DNA of 36,862 bases from Psilocybe azurescens (GCA_023853785.1 JAJIRX010000150.1:1-36862), one strand, 5' to 3'; positions 20,465 to 32,351 are shown, counted from the first letter of the stretch. The notes: generated by a model from the letters alone, not told the origin. Made by a program: numbers and translations.

Positions 20465-23400
20465 ATGCCTCGTGAAAACAGAAAACGCGGAAAGAAACAC
20501 ATAAGAAGCAAAATGAAGATGAATCACAGTTCTACCAGGAACCTGAACCTGAACCTGAACCTCAGGTAGAAATGCGCGAAGAGCCCTCATGGATCGTCCC
20601 CGCTACAGACAACTTTGGTGAAATAAACCCTGAAGCACCGTTCGGATACGTCGATGCAGACGTGAAGGCGTATTTCAGAACGGTGGATATTCAGATACGC
20701 GACTGGCAAGAGGCTCAGGAGGAGACTGCCGAAGGAGATGGCGACGTAGACCCCAATGAACATATGTGGTACTTTCTTCCTCAAAGTGTCATTTTGTTTA
20801 TTGAACGCACGGTCTTTTGTGCCTAAAGGAGACTGTTTTTTATCTCTGTACTTTTAGAAACGCGCGGGAAGGAAAAGCAGCTCGCGACCGACCTGGACTG
20901 CTCTGTGATATTGGAGAGAATGTCATATTCCATGGATGATTTCGTTCGCAGAGTCTTCTTCGATACTTTGGCTGGTTCGCAAGTTATCAACCGCTCTAAC
21001 ATTCTCTTGACACATTCATTTTGACTATGGATACTCTTTGGCAACAGATACGAAGTTCTGTTGAGGCATAGATTTGCATCACACGTTTGCCAAGCGCTTT
21101 TCACAGTAGCGAGGGAGACTATCTCCAGAGAGGTGCGTACTTGATATTTTTTTTTTGTGGATTCGGTAGGTGAAACCGTTGAACAGACGAAAGGAATGAT
21201 GGCCACGGTACCAGAATCGCAAGAAGGCGAGCTCCGTACTTTAAAACAGCTTATTTTGGACATCTGCGAGGCACGCATACTGCTATTTGCTACCACGGAT
21301 CTCTGAACATAATTACCTTACTCGCACCAGGAACGCTTACCAACTTTCCACTCCCTCATAATGGATCACTTCGCGTCCTACGTTATCCGCAGCCTTCCCC
21401 TCCTTCTCTCACCGAACCTGTCCGCATCCGAGGAAAGCTCACAATCAGCCGTGCGGTCGAAGAAAAGCGCGGCGTGGAAAAGGCAAATGAAATCCGTATT
21501 CTCCTCCTCCTCTTCCTCTGATGGCAAAGGAAAAGGAAAAGGGAAGGACACCATGAGGACCGCGCCCGCCGAGTTCCGACAGATGACACGGCGCTTCGTC
21601 GAGGCTGTCAGAGAGCATCTGGATGGCAACAAAACGCGTGCTATGGCGGCCAGCAAAGTCGTGTGTCCTGGCTTACAGGAGCGATGTTTCGGGGTTTGCC
21701 ATTCGCCTGCACAGAGAAATTGACATGTTGTGTTGATCATTGATCATTGATCATCCTTCCACGTAGATGTTGTTGGAAGTGGAAGCTGATCAAGACATGG
21801 CCAATGAACCTGGCTCTCTGATGGACAGGGTGATGGTTGGTGTTATCACAGCGTGCAGTATGTTTTCTCTTCTTCTACACGTCGTTTCTTATTCAGTTCG
21901 AACTTGGAACTGAACGTAATATGATTTGACAATCATAGAAAACAATCACTCTTCGGACATAGAAGAGTCTGACTATCTGGGCACTCTCCTCCGCGATCCC
22001 AATTCATCACATCTGCTCGAAACGATCGTGTCGCGGTGTCCGGACGAAGCGTTCAACGGGCTATGGAAGACCTAGTTTAAAGGCAAACTCGCGCGCATCC
22101 CGTTGCGAACTTTGTGATGGCAAAGGCACTGGAAAGAGTTTCGAGAAGCCAGGTGTCGGAGATATATGAGGAGCTAGATAATACGTGGAATAAACTAATC
22201 CGTCAGTTTCTTTTCTTTTCTAATGTGGCTTGTGGCTCGGGTTCTGTTATTGACGTTCTTTTTTTTTAAAAATCATCAAGGGACGTCTAGGACTGGTGTA
22301 TTACGCGCACTCATCGACAGAGTCGCAGTTCTCGGTTCATCAAGTGGACCACTGTCAGAAGTATGCAAATTCGACCTCCTTGTATCCGACGCTGATAATC
22401 CACAGGTCGCATACTCTGCATTCAACATCACCACTCCAGAAGAAAAGGCCCTTTTCGTGCCATGTGTTCTGACACTACTTCCCTTACCCGTACGATACAT
22501 CTCTTCTCCTTCCTCCTTTCTCCTTCCCCAATCCCAATTTCTTCCTTGGGTTCGTATCACTGACGTTAGCCAACACCAACAGGATCACCACACCGCACTC
22601 GTAGAAAAACGAAAAACGAAGAAAGCGCTTCGCATTCGCATTCGCACCACCACAAGTCGCGTGCTGTGCAGGACCTCTGGAGCCCAAGATCCAAGGTAGC
22701 GTGCTGATGCAGTCGATGCTCCGGCTGCCAGAAGCGTATAATCAATTCGTGATCGACGGGTCAGTGGCTTTCTTCCCAAACCCAGTCCAATCCGATCCAA
22801 TCACCCTTGTCTCCTTCTCCTTTACTCCTTTACATATTCATCTAATATAATCTAATTTCCTGGGAATAGGATCTTCGCACTGTCGCTGTCCGACCGCATA
22901 CACATCGCGCACAACTCCTCGGGCTCGCGGGTGTTCGACGGCCTGCTCGAATCGCCCACCGTCGGGCCGAAGATGAAAAAGACAGTTCGCCATGGACTTG
23001 ATTGGCCATTATCATGTACTCGTGGACGACAAGCTAGGCAGTCGCGTGGGGACCTGTGCTGGTCGTTCGCCGACACGTATCTCAAGGTCTGTCCACCCAC
23101 TTCACTTCTCCATAACTGCGGATCTCTAACTCAGAGTTTTTGTATGTGTATAGGAAAAGATCGCTAAATCGCAGCATCGTTCTACGGCAAATTCTTCGCG
23201 AGGAATTTGGATCTCTGTCTGCTGCAGCGCCGGCCGGAAGATTGGAGGAACCTCCAGTCGGAAAGGAAGAGAGCGCAGGAGCAGCTAGAAAAGCAAAATG
23301 CAGCATCGCCTGCGGTTGGTACTGCCGCACCACCCCAACAAAAACCGGCCGTCATCGCGGGAGAAGATGAGGTAAATGCGCCTACTAGTGAGAGCCAAAA

Positions 23401-23670
23401 TGCAAATCGCGCCCAGAAAACGAGATCGACGCGCTGTTTAATATGAAGTTTGGGAAGAGGATCAAGAAAGGGGCGTTGGCCTCTAATGTTGCTGATGCTG
23501 CTCATGTACCCGGGGTCCCTTCGGCTGTTTCGCCAGAGAAGAAAAACAAAGAGAAGAAAAAAGGTGGCAGAGAAGGAGGGTGGAGAAAATGATGATAGGG
23601 AGCTTCAGCAGGTTCTTGGTGCTATTCGGTTTGCGCCGGCGAATGATAAGAAGAATAAAAGAGACATTGA
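20465..23670 (+). pseudogene. NOP9 copy 2, decayed
   Basis: All parts of NOP9 are present in order, introns included, from [12 protein letters not shown] at 20465 to the final TGA at 23668-23670. Disabling changes relative to copy 1 include two extra bases near 20500 (frame lost after residue 12), a TAA at 20823-20825 with altered neighbouring sequence, a TAG near 22072 with a deletion just after it, an extra A near 22979 and about 25 bases missing from the start of the last exon (near 23173). Several are not homopolymer changes, so decay is real. Exon 4 is in frame here, with WKRQMKSVF where copy 1 has a longer lysine/serine stretch and a missing base; the EPEP-coding repeat of exon 1 is altered. 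Relaxed constraint on a duplicate is the simplest explanation. Confidence 0.9.
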
Positions 23671-24000
23671 GGGTCCTAGACTCCTAGTCTCGCGTTGATA
23701 GGGGTCCTAACGAAGGTCTATCCAGTTGGGTAATATAAATTCTTATTTTAACTGAGAGCGCCTCGATTTGGTAAGGTATTTATTATATGGGCACAGGTGA
23801 AATATTTCGTACGCCGTGCGCGTTAAGTCCAATGATGCATCGCAGAGAGGGAGGCATCAGGCACTGTACCTGGTTTTAAAAACTGCTACTAAATTATTGA
23901 TTAAAGTAAGCTGGGCTTGCTTACAATTGCGGAAAAATAGGGCTAGAATCCATTTCCCGATAACATAAAGATGAAGGAAAAACAATGTTATTATTGGTCG
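23671..24000. other. Spacer between NOP9 copy 2 and M5
   Basis: Mirror image of the M4/NOP9 spacer without the 230-bp insertion. The empty site CTTACTTTAATCAATAA is present on the minus strand near 23900. No gene is seen. Confidence 0.6.
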
Positions 24001-26261
24001 TTAAATGTGAGGCAAGAAACGTGTCCATTCGACCTGCACGAGAGCGGATTGGGGAAGATCTCTAAGCGCTATAAAGGCTTCTATCAACAGCATTATCCTT
24101 GCTAACAAGTAAATTGGAAGACATTTCCATAAATTACCTTACGACGTAGTCAAGCATGCCACTGATTATATGAGCATAATAACCTTGAAACCCGTAACGC
24201 GCCTTAATGAGCCCGATGAATATGAGCTCGATAAGGCCAACGATGGAAGGGTAGGCGAAAATGAAAGCACTGCTGATACGCCAAATGAGCATCTCTGCGT
24301 GTGAAGGAAATATGAAATTCCATCCAGCACAATGAACAGCCCCAAATACTGCCCCAATGCATGCTGTCGTCACGATTAGACACAGGTAGGGAATTCCTTC
24401 CTTCCTTAACGGCGACTCGAAGGCGTAGAATGTGTGGACGTCGTCACGATTCATGAGACCCATCCGTAGTACGATGCGCCTACCGATATCATATAGAAGA
24501 TACCACAGAGTACATAAAGATCTGAAGGTAGTGCGGCTTTTGAGAATGTGTACCGCAGGTTGATTCCCAACAGCTGCTGTAAAAGTAGAATATTATAAAT
24601 GCCTAGTAGCTCGACACTTGAAAACTACTAACATACCGGGAGACGTGTCATTTGAACTACTGCATCTTCCGTGTCCCTGATCGATAGATGGTTCGTAGCC
24701 TATCATACTGGGGCGTCCTGTTTCGGAATCGTGATTGTCTACCGAGTGATGCGAGTCCTCTCTCTCAAATTGCTCGGTAACCCTGTCCTCTAAAACTAAA
24801 TAGCGTTAGAGTCGATGCGGGAATTGTCAAATTTATGGAAAGACCTTACTATTGGAGCTCGTGTCTTGCGATGTAGAGTGTGGATCTAAGTCATCCAGTG
24901 AAAAATCGGCTGTACCCTTATCAGCCGATGCATCTGATCTCTTTGAGACATGGTTTTGATGAATCACTGAAGCTGAAATGTCTGGGATGTTATAAACATT
25001 ACGGTGGACCAGAAAACTATATACCATACCATGAGTCGAAGACGGGCGGTTTGGACTAATGAATATTCCGGTTCCCGGCTCAATTGAAAGAAGCTCACAA
25101 GGCACCCTACTAGAGTATTCAGTGTCTGAATGATGGTCATCTACCGAGTTATCGGAGTCTACTCTCTGACATTGCTCCGTGCTGTCCTGCAAAGCTACAT
25201 GGAGTGAGTGTCGGTACGGGAATAGGCATAAACTATGGGGCAGAGCTCACCATTGGAGCTCCTGTCTTGTGGTATAGAGTGCACATTTAAGCCGTCCAGT
25301 GCCAAGGGCTCCGCTTCATGCATATCAACCGAGGCATCTGATCTCTGTGGGGTGTAGTTTGGGGGATGGACGACGGAGGTTATGGTCATGAAGGGGAAAA
25401 CATTATAACGTTCCTTCAAAAATGGAAGATGAATGGGAATCAGATCGCTGCATATGGGCACCCGGACTATGAAGCTTGAATCCAAAGGCTTGTTCCACCA
25501 TAAGAAGTACATTAACGCGTTAAGGAACGCGAATGCGACGGTGACGAGCTCTAACTCAGTGATCACCAGTCCTTGTATAGCACGCGAGATGCATTGCGCA
25601 ATGAACCACGACGTTTGGCCAACGACAATCAACTTCGAGAAGCCATCACCTTTACTGAATGCGTTAATCTCGTCTTCAGACACGCGCGGGAATCGTATCT
25701 TTCCATCTCGAAGTAAACTGTAGAACGTGCGAGGGTTTATAATTTCCATGTCTTTATCTCCATTCACTAACATGAATCCACCCATTTGCAGGAAATGTCC
25801 ATGAACGTTCGACCATCCGGAATTCTACCAGAGCACATATCTCACACTTTTATTTATTGAAACCCTTCCTGAGAGGACTAGAACACACCTTTGAATGTCG
25901 CCGCCAATTGACGTGCACCTAGCCACTGCTTGAACGCCAAGCAGATAATCATTTCCGGAGTCAACACAGCCCATATCATGAGCTCTACACGAGTTAGAAT
26001 GATACGCATCCTTCCGTCCTGTGGGCCTGGCGAGTTTGGATGGACGGAAACCCATGTACAGGCAAAGATTGTCGCCAAACAGCTCCATAGAATATCCCAT
26101 GTCGAACGAAGTTGTGGACAACTGCAGGGCGCATCATCAGTAATCGACGCGGATGGCAAGTCTCGAACGTCAGTTGGAATGGGAAGGGAAATAGAAGCAA
26201 TGGGGCTAGCATGGATGGTAGATTGAGACGCGTAGTAGAGCAAAATCGAGAAGATGATCAT
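24001..26261 (-). pseudogene. M5: membrane-protein copy in the right arm, frameshifted
   Basis: The start is ATG 26261 (MIIFSILLYY) and exon 1 runs to 25889. Exon 2 starts at 25824 with one extra C (AATTCCGG against AATTCGG in M3 and M4), which breaks the frame, and the terminal exon has an extra base near 24137 that brings in TAA. Downstream of the break the frame resumes to the family ending EWTRFLPHI with TAA at 24001-24003. M5 has no splice sites where intron 2 should be; the frame runs from exon 2 straight into exon 3 (25785 to about 25250) through remodelled intron sequence encoding ERYNVFPFMTITSV. The two-block A/B exon structure is kept. The TATA-like box is at 26302-26307. Function is unknown. 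Confidence 0.75.
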
Positions 26262-26830
26262 GATTGCGTCCGGATAACATCTGCAGCACGCTGATACAAG
26301 CTTTATATGAGAGCTTGTAAAGAGGCGGTGGTTGTTCTTGGCTCGAACTTGTCCTCGGATATGCATACTAGGATCTGCCAGCTGTTCTTTGGCTGTGTGA
26401 ATAGTCTAACAAATGGTATACATGTTGTTCCACAAATAGTCGAAAGGCTGTGTCCAGTGCTAGTGACATTCGAGCAGGTGGAAAGGCTACTAGTTCTGTA
26501 AGACCGTGTAAGGTCAGAAATAATTTGACAATCCTGACTTGAGCTCTGAGCGTTTGTGATTGATTTCTGGACGGAAGAGAGCCATGTCAGAGTAACAGTT
26601 AGAGTCTCGGAGTTGGCCTACCAATCGGTTCACGATAATAGGAATGTAGTCTGAAGTCATTTCTGAACGTTTGAAACTCTATTACTAAGTCAGTCGGGAG
26701 TCACATATGATAAAGGAGGCATAATAAAATAAGGAAAATGATCTGTGGAGAACCAAAGCTCGGTTCTTGACTTTGTTGTTGCTCGCCGCATACTCGCGAC
26801 CGTGGTGGAAAGAGTAAAAGCAATTGTCAC
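26262..26830. other. 5' flank of M5 and outer end of the right arm
   Basis: No gene is seen. It mirrors the 5' flanks of M2-M4, without the 470-bp insertion. Confidence 0.55.
26302..26307 (-). promoter_or_regulatory. TATA-like box of M5
   Basis: On the minus strand this is TATAAA, about 41-46 bases before the ATG at 26261, as in the other copies. Confidence 0.45.
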
Positions 26831-27168
26831 AACGCGTGATATGCAAACCGAGATCAAACCGGGTCGTAATCCCGATTGGGGCCTTACATACCAAACCTAC
26901 GCATCTCCACTGGCAGGATTCAGGGACTCACATATGGGCAGACCTTGAGCGAGTCCTGAGGCCTGAGGGGTTGCGTTGTACCCATGCTAAGGCAACACCT
27001 CGAGCTCCTGTTCCCTCCCTGTTCCCTTGTAGCTATTAACCTTCGGCGCGCATTTGCATTTGTTGGTATTCACAACGTGTAGCCTCACTGATCAAGTTCT
27101 TGTATTTGTTGCTATCGATCTATTCCAGTATTGATCATAATCCATGGCCACAACTCACAGAACCATTT
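26831..27168. other. Unique sequence beyond the right arm, no gene seen
   Basis: I see no homology to the arms and no coding region I can support. Confidence 0.5.
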
Positions 27169-27620
27169 CCCATGGCTGCAACCAAACTGGATACAATGTC
27201 AATGAGAAATCATCCGGGCCCCATCATGGTCATATTAGCTCAATACAAAACCCAAGTTCAATTTGTAGCAAAACTTCCATCCGAGACCCCCATCATCGGC
27301 CGAGGCACCCATTTGCTTCCCAACATCATGATCAATGAGGGAAGAGTTAAAGTTCCGTTTTCGCCAAATGTATTGGCCACATGGGATCAACATGAACAAA
27401 TGAACAAATTGACACCGTCGGCGTCCAATTGCCTGTCTGATCATTGACGCGCTCTACACTTACGTTGACGTTCAACCCTGTCGGAGGTGAGTGCTTGTCT
27501 TGGACGTCTGACATTTGTTGTCGGTGTGACAATGGGCTCTTTTGTGTTATTTTAGGACCTCCTGCATTATACTTATCACCAACTTATCACCGATTCGACT
27601 TCGGAGTTACGAGTGCTAAT
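27169..27620 (+). CDS. Possible hypothetical gene, weak
   Basis: An ATG at 27169 opens a frame (MAATKLDTMSMRNHPGPIMV) to 27447. In another frame, coding-like sequence (LTLTFNPVGG) ends at a GTGAGT donor at 27487. The next acceptor TTTTAG at 27555 leads into PPALYLSPTYHRFDFGVTSA. The 69-bp GT-AG intron is plausible, but joining the parts needs a frame change near 27440, so this is either a broken gene or two unrelated frames. No family is recognised. Confidence 0.25.
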
Positions 27621-27827
27621 ATCGGTAACGACTCAGAAGAGAAAGGAAGAACATCTACTTCAGTCTCCAATTGTTGTCAATAAGTAAGAATGGGACTTCC
27701 ATGCTTACCTACCTAGGTCTAGTTTGCATTTTGTTCTATCGACAGGAGATCCATTGTTCTAATATTTGCTGATTTTCGATCGACATGAATAGGCACAGTC
27801 CGTCAAGGCCTTACAGCATCTTTAACT

Positions 27828-28683
27828 TTAGGCGCTGCATTTGTCCAAAGCTGCAAATGGACCTGTGAATGTATGGCAAGAATGAACGCACATGACAACC
27901 ATGACAGAGACAACCCCAGTAGTATCAGCAAGGAGTTTCTTAGCCTCCGAAGCACGCATACAGACCATATATAGATCAAGAGATATCAGGGTCCGAGAGG
28001 ACAGGAAGGTCCATGTCAGGATTTTTGAGGCGCTCAGTAACAACAGGATCGAGCTTTCCATTGTCCAGAGTTGCGGTACGAATTTCATCAATAAATGACT
28101 GAGCAAATTGGACGTCTTCAACCTGCGGTATAATGCGATTAAAACCCTCGTCCAAGTCAGCATTATGAGGCCCAGCATTGTCAGATGCTGCTGCCATGCG
28201 CACTATACGTTCTGCCTCTTCGTCTTAGTAGTCCGACTGAAAACTTTGGGACAAGGATTCTAAATTATTTTCGTCAGATTCCGATCCCGCAGCGTCAGCG
28301 TTCTCGGTTTCATCATGGAAACCCTCATGGATGTGTGAGCCATTAGTGTCCAGCAGCTATAGTACCACACTGAGCCTCAAATTACAAAACCGAACACCAA
28401 ATCGATGTGCCAGTTCAGGTGAATGAATGTAGTTCTCATCCATCCCCTCGTTGTCTAATTCCATGTCTGCCTCATAGCCACTTGGGTAGCGAGTCCGTGC
28501 TTTCTGACAGCCTTGGCGTCGCGTACACAACTCCTCTGCAGTTGTGAAAATAGCATGGCCGCTTTTTTCAAGGAATTTTCTGTGAATAAGGAGACAGACT
28601 GGGATGGATTGACTGTACGGTGAACGTCGAGGCAATATAGAAAGGAGTGGCCATGGAGGTAAATCTATTTTTAGCTTATACAA
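27828..28683 (-). pseudogene. Plavaka/Tnp2-type transposase remnant
   Basis: On the minus strand, a segment with FAQSFIDEIRTATLDNGKLD, then ERLKNP and LSDPDIS, is followed in another frame by DTTGVVSVM-type residues, MCVHSCHTFTGPFAALDKC and a stop. This order is typical of the part of Agaricomycete Plavaka-like (CACTA-related, Tnp2-like) transposases that precedes the catalytic core. The region up to 28683 (YPSGYEADMELDNEGMDEN) fits the acidic linker after the N-terminal zinc finger. The piece between LSDPDIS and the CVHSC motif is shorter than usual. The catalytic domain is absent and the frame is broken, so the element is dead. It lies about 1 kb outside the end of the inverted duplication. 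Confidence 0.6.
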
Positions 28684-29073
28684 TATATCTATCCTAAATT
28701 AGATTGACAGCGGAACTGCCCAGATTACGCCCGCTGCTGAACACAGGAATGTTCCGGAAGCGACAAATTAATGCTATTGTCGCAGCGGTGCTTTAAGAAT
28801 GACCTGTCTTGTTTTGGCCGCGGTTGCACGCGTTCCTCCCCTTTTCGTCCTTCTCCTGCGTCACTGTGAATCTTTGGTGTTCTCAGTCTGCGACGCTATC
28901 ATGCCTCTCCCTCACATACTCCAAAGATCTTTTCTCCTCACAGCTCAAAACAATTTCTGCCCAGGTCCCTAGTAAACGTGCAGTGCATATTGAGCCGTCA
29001 ACGCAGATCAAGGAAGACCAGGCAGTGCCAGTGCGTCTTGCAGATGACTTTCTCAGAGTCATAATACTGATAG
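28684..29073. other. Region upstream of the + strand F-box gene
   Basis: A frame is open from 28809 to 29093, but its product resembles nothing I recognise. The F-box gene's own frame is closed by TAG at 29071-29073 and has no ATG before the F-box, so an upstream exon may lie here; TATACTTAG at 29084-29092 would serve as acceptor. Confidence 0.35.
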
Positions 29074-30439
29074 ACCCGAAAGAATATACTTAGCCAAAGC
29101 TCCCCGTTCGATATATTACCAGTCGAACTGCAGGTTGAAATCTTCTTGCATTGTCTACCACCAATCCCCACTTTCAACCCCGGTCAAGCGCCTCTATCGC
29201 TCACCTGCGTGTGCCACGCGTGGAATGTACTCGTTTTGAACACTCCGCGGCTATGGTCATCATTTGGAATAGAGATCCCTGAGTCAGGTTTGGATGTCGT
29301 ATCCGGCGACGTACAGCTCATGGACACCGTGAAATGCTGGCTGCACCGCTCCAAGCCATATCCACTTAGCATTCGAATGATACATATACCCAACGTCCGA
29401 GCCAATGAGAGTCACCGATCCGCGCAGATTATGGCCCTGTTAACGGCCGAAGCACACCGCTGGAAACATGTCGAATTCACGATCCCTTCAGCGAATATTT
29501 ACATCCTCGAACGTGTCCGCCGACGTGATCTCCGAGCCTTGGAGTCACTTTTCATTCGAACAATCGGTTTGTTTGGGTCACAAGGATTTTTGAAGTTCTC
29601 TTTTGGAGGATGTCCCATGGAGCCGAATTACACTCGTCAACCTTCAATTAGAGCAGACCTTGATAAATGTCGATCATTGTCTAAAGATGCTGTCGCACGC
29701 CAAACGCCTCGCGGAGTGTACTTTTAATCTGGACTGCACCATGGATCGCTATGACGTACCGCACGATGCCGTCTCACTACCTTCGTTGGTGACTCTCATA
29801 CTGAACGTCCAACGGGGCTCTACCCACGCGGAGGTCTCTCTCTTCCAATTTCTACACGCACTCCATGCACCGAAACTGCGAACGCTGCATCTAGGCTGGT
29901 CTGTTCCGAGGAAGCAATCAGTGCGACCGAAATTTTCCGATGCGTTATCTTTCTTTAAAAGATTTGCAAGCACATTACGCGTACTCACCATTGCTTATCT
30001 TCCCCTCACGGAGCAAGATCTCCTAGTACTCTTATACCAATTGCCCAACATCACCCATCTCACACTAAAATACCCACTAAATGGTCCGAGTCAGGATCCC
30101 ATCACCGACAACTTTTTATCCGCATGCACCTTCGTACCTCCATCATTTTCTGCTGTCTCCAAACCCACGGCCTGGGATGGACTCCTCCTGCCCAAAATGG
30201 AGCATTGCACTATCGAATGTCATGGACGGGCTTACACCTCCGCCGCACTCATCGCATTTATCCATTCGAGAACGGCGATCTATCAGAAAACTGATGATCT
30301 CTCTGCCCTGCCCGCCACGGTGATGAAATCGTTCCGTATGTTTTCCGTGAAAGGCGTCATGGACGCCGTAGAATCTCAAGTGAGGCGTTGGAGGGATGAC
30401 GGAATGGATGTTGTCATCAAGAGTTTAGCCATTCGTTGA
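29074..30439 (+). CDS. F-box/LRR-like protein, one apparent frameshift
   Basis: An F-box is seen at 29099 onwards: SPFDILPVELQVEIFLHCLP, then LSLTCVCHAWNVLVLNTPRL with the usual W-x-L/S end. A long repeat-rich region follows, with LESLFIRTI, VPWSRITLVNLQ, LRTLHLGWSVP, LRVLTIAYLPLTEQDLLVLL and a C-terminus (DGMDVVIKSLAIR) common in Agaricomycete F-box proteins. F-box proteins of this kind are substrate receptors of SCF ubiquitin ligases; the target is unknown. The frame changes between 29591 and 29727 (KFSFGG in one frame, LLEDVPW in the next). No intron of normal size fits, so a small deletion or a sequencing error is likely. The start codon is not identified. It is transcribed away from the transposase remnant and towards the F-box cluster on the other strand. 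Confidence 0.75.
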
Positions 30440-30823
30440 GTTGAAGGCACGATGCTAAACCTGAACTAGTTGTTTGCGCGGTGATGATAGACCTGCTCTA
30501 AATACTTACACTTACGGACTTCTACGGACTTCCACAGACTTCACGATACATTTTTATGGACTAAACTCACAGAGCACAGAATATTTACAGAGCAAGTAAT
30601 ACCTATGTGAACCACTTCTTTAATCGTAGTAGGCGCTAAACCAGATCGAGCTGTATCACAGTTGAATATTGATAGGGATTTATTAGCATCAAGTGACACG
30701 GCGCCCAAGGCTCCACAGGTACTCGCGTATTTTAAATCAAGTCAGTATTCTGTTCTATCGAAAAATCTGATTCGTTGAAATCATCCCTACAGCCTAGTAA
30801 TTTATACAAACTTCAAGCCTTGG
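30440..30823. other. Intergenic between convergent F-box genes, no gene seen
   Basis: AT-rich, with a short imperfect repeat of GGACTTC/AGACTTC units at about 30515-30545. Nothing else is recognised. Confidence 0.5.
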
Positions 30824-32351
30824 TTAACTTTGCCATAAAGAGTCATAACCAAACGTCTTATACGCATTGAAAATCGACATCAAGTAAACATCTAGATCGA
30901 CTGACGGGGACGAGGCAGTGCGAGGTAAAAGTGGCATGGGGTCTATCCACTTAGTCTCAGGAGGTTCAGAAAAACGGCCTACATCGGCAAACGATAGAGT
31001 TTTATCGAGGAGGAAAGGCCTCACACGGAAGGTAATGGCTGTTAAGTTGCCAAACATTCCGGTGTTTAGTGCATCATCGATATGTTCCCATTCAACGCTC
31101 GGGGCCAGGGATGCAATATCGTGAGGTCTGCTGCATTGGATGTAAAGGTTGACGTCCACCGACTCTAACATCATTGGGCTGTTTGCAGAGGTGAGGAGAT
31201 TAGTCAAACATTCCACATTTAACGTTGATGTTGTCGAGTATCCATTATACTGCAGATACCGCAATGCCTTAATACGGCTTAGACATGCGGAACTTGGCCA
31301 GGGAGTATCTATTTCTCAATAATATGCTATTAGAGCAGTATGAGGACGGCTTCAGATGAGCACAATTACCTCGCGTTCCCGCATGCGTTATAACGAGAAT
31401 TTCCAGGAAGGCCGCAATGCCTAGTATTATTTCCCATAATGCATCCATTTCCGAACCAGATTTAGCAATTGAGACCACGAGTATTCGAAGATGAGAGAAT
31501 TTGGGAAGGTCGGTGCTGTCCCTGGGGCCACACCATTATTCGACGTCAAGGTGCGTAATATGGAGAGGAGGGTCCCATACGGTATCATGCCTATTAAATC
31601 CAATCTTTCCAGTTTCGCGATGGGGCGGTTCGGAACTTCTTCTTCATCGTCCTCTGGACTCTCATTATGGTTTATTTCCACTATCCCGCACAGAGTCAAT
31701 TCCCTCAGACCTGGAGAGTAGAATGCGTTCTTGATCAATTTTTTGGGGGCCAATATAGTTTGCCGAAGCGTAAAATTCTCAGCGAAGGATTCGCGATTAT
31801 TCGAAGGAGATAACTCATAAGGCAGTTGTCTTGCCATTTCGTACGGTAGGGGAAAGGCCTCCACCCTAGGAGAGTGAATTGAACAATGGGGAACGGCCCA
31901 AGATCTTGAGCAAGTCGTAGATGTAGTCATTCCGATTCAAATTACGTGTACCGCGTTTCCACGACCTTGAAACAACCTCACCGAGGCCCACAGAGCGAAA
32001 ATATTGCCCTGACATAGGTTCGTTGCACGATATTTTGAGAGTATGAATATTTCGAAGTGTTGAATTATCGGTGGAGTCGTTTCCTAGGATCTTGAGTAGC
32101 CTGGCAGCGCGTCTTCGACCATATTCGTCTATTGTGAAGTCTATATGAGAAAAGATATGGTGGCGCGCGCGAGTGCTGAATAATTTGGAAACCAGCGAGC
32201 AAGCTCTTAGAGGCTCGAACGAATTAACATTGCCTTCCTGGTAGCACTGGCCTGCCACTTCGTCGATGATTTGATCGATTATCTCTTGTGGGAGCGGTAG
32301 AGCAGTGAGAGGTGTCGAGGACTTCTTCTTCCAACGTTTCCAGTCGGCCAT
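30824..32351 (-). pseudogene. FB1: F-box protein of a local family, frame broken
   Basis: It starts MADWKRWKKKSS, followed by the F-box LPLPQEIIDQIIDEVAGQ and LRACSLVSKLFSTRARHHIF. A leucine-rich-like part follows (LRELTLCGIVEI, AKLERLDLIGMIPYGTLL), and the last exon (31308-30824) includes CLSRIKALRYLQYNGYS and ALNTGMFGNLTAITFRVRPF. One intron at 31369-31309 (61 bp) sits at the same place and has the same length in FB2. The frame changes near 31880, near 31790 and near 31505 when compared with FB2; the last is consistent with one missing base. It is either a pseudogene or a gene with consensus errors. Its probable role, if alive, is an SCF substrate receptor. Confidence 0.7.

Larger units (their letters stand above)
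20325..26825. repeat. Right arm of the large inverted duplication
   Basis: It carries NOP9 copy 2 on + and M5 on -, the mirror image of M4 and NOP9 in the left arm. It lacks both left-arm insertions. The outer end (about 26760-26825) matches the junction seen beside T1 and T2, not the one beside T3, although T3 is the fragment at the mirror position. Homology stops where the NOP9 tail would start. Confidence 0.9.

Noticed and set aside
29603..30439. Second half of the + strand F-box gene as its own gene
   Set aside because: It has no ATG at its start and continues the protein pattern of the frame before it, so a frameshift is more likely.
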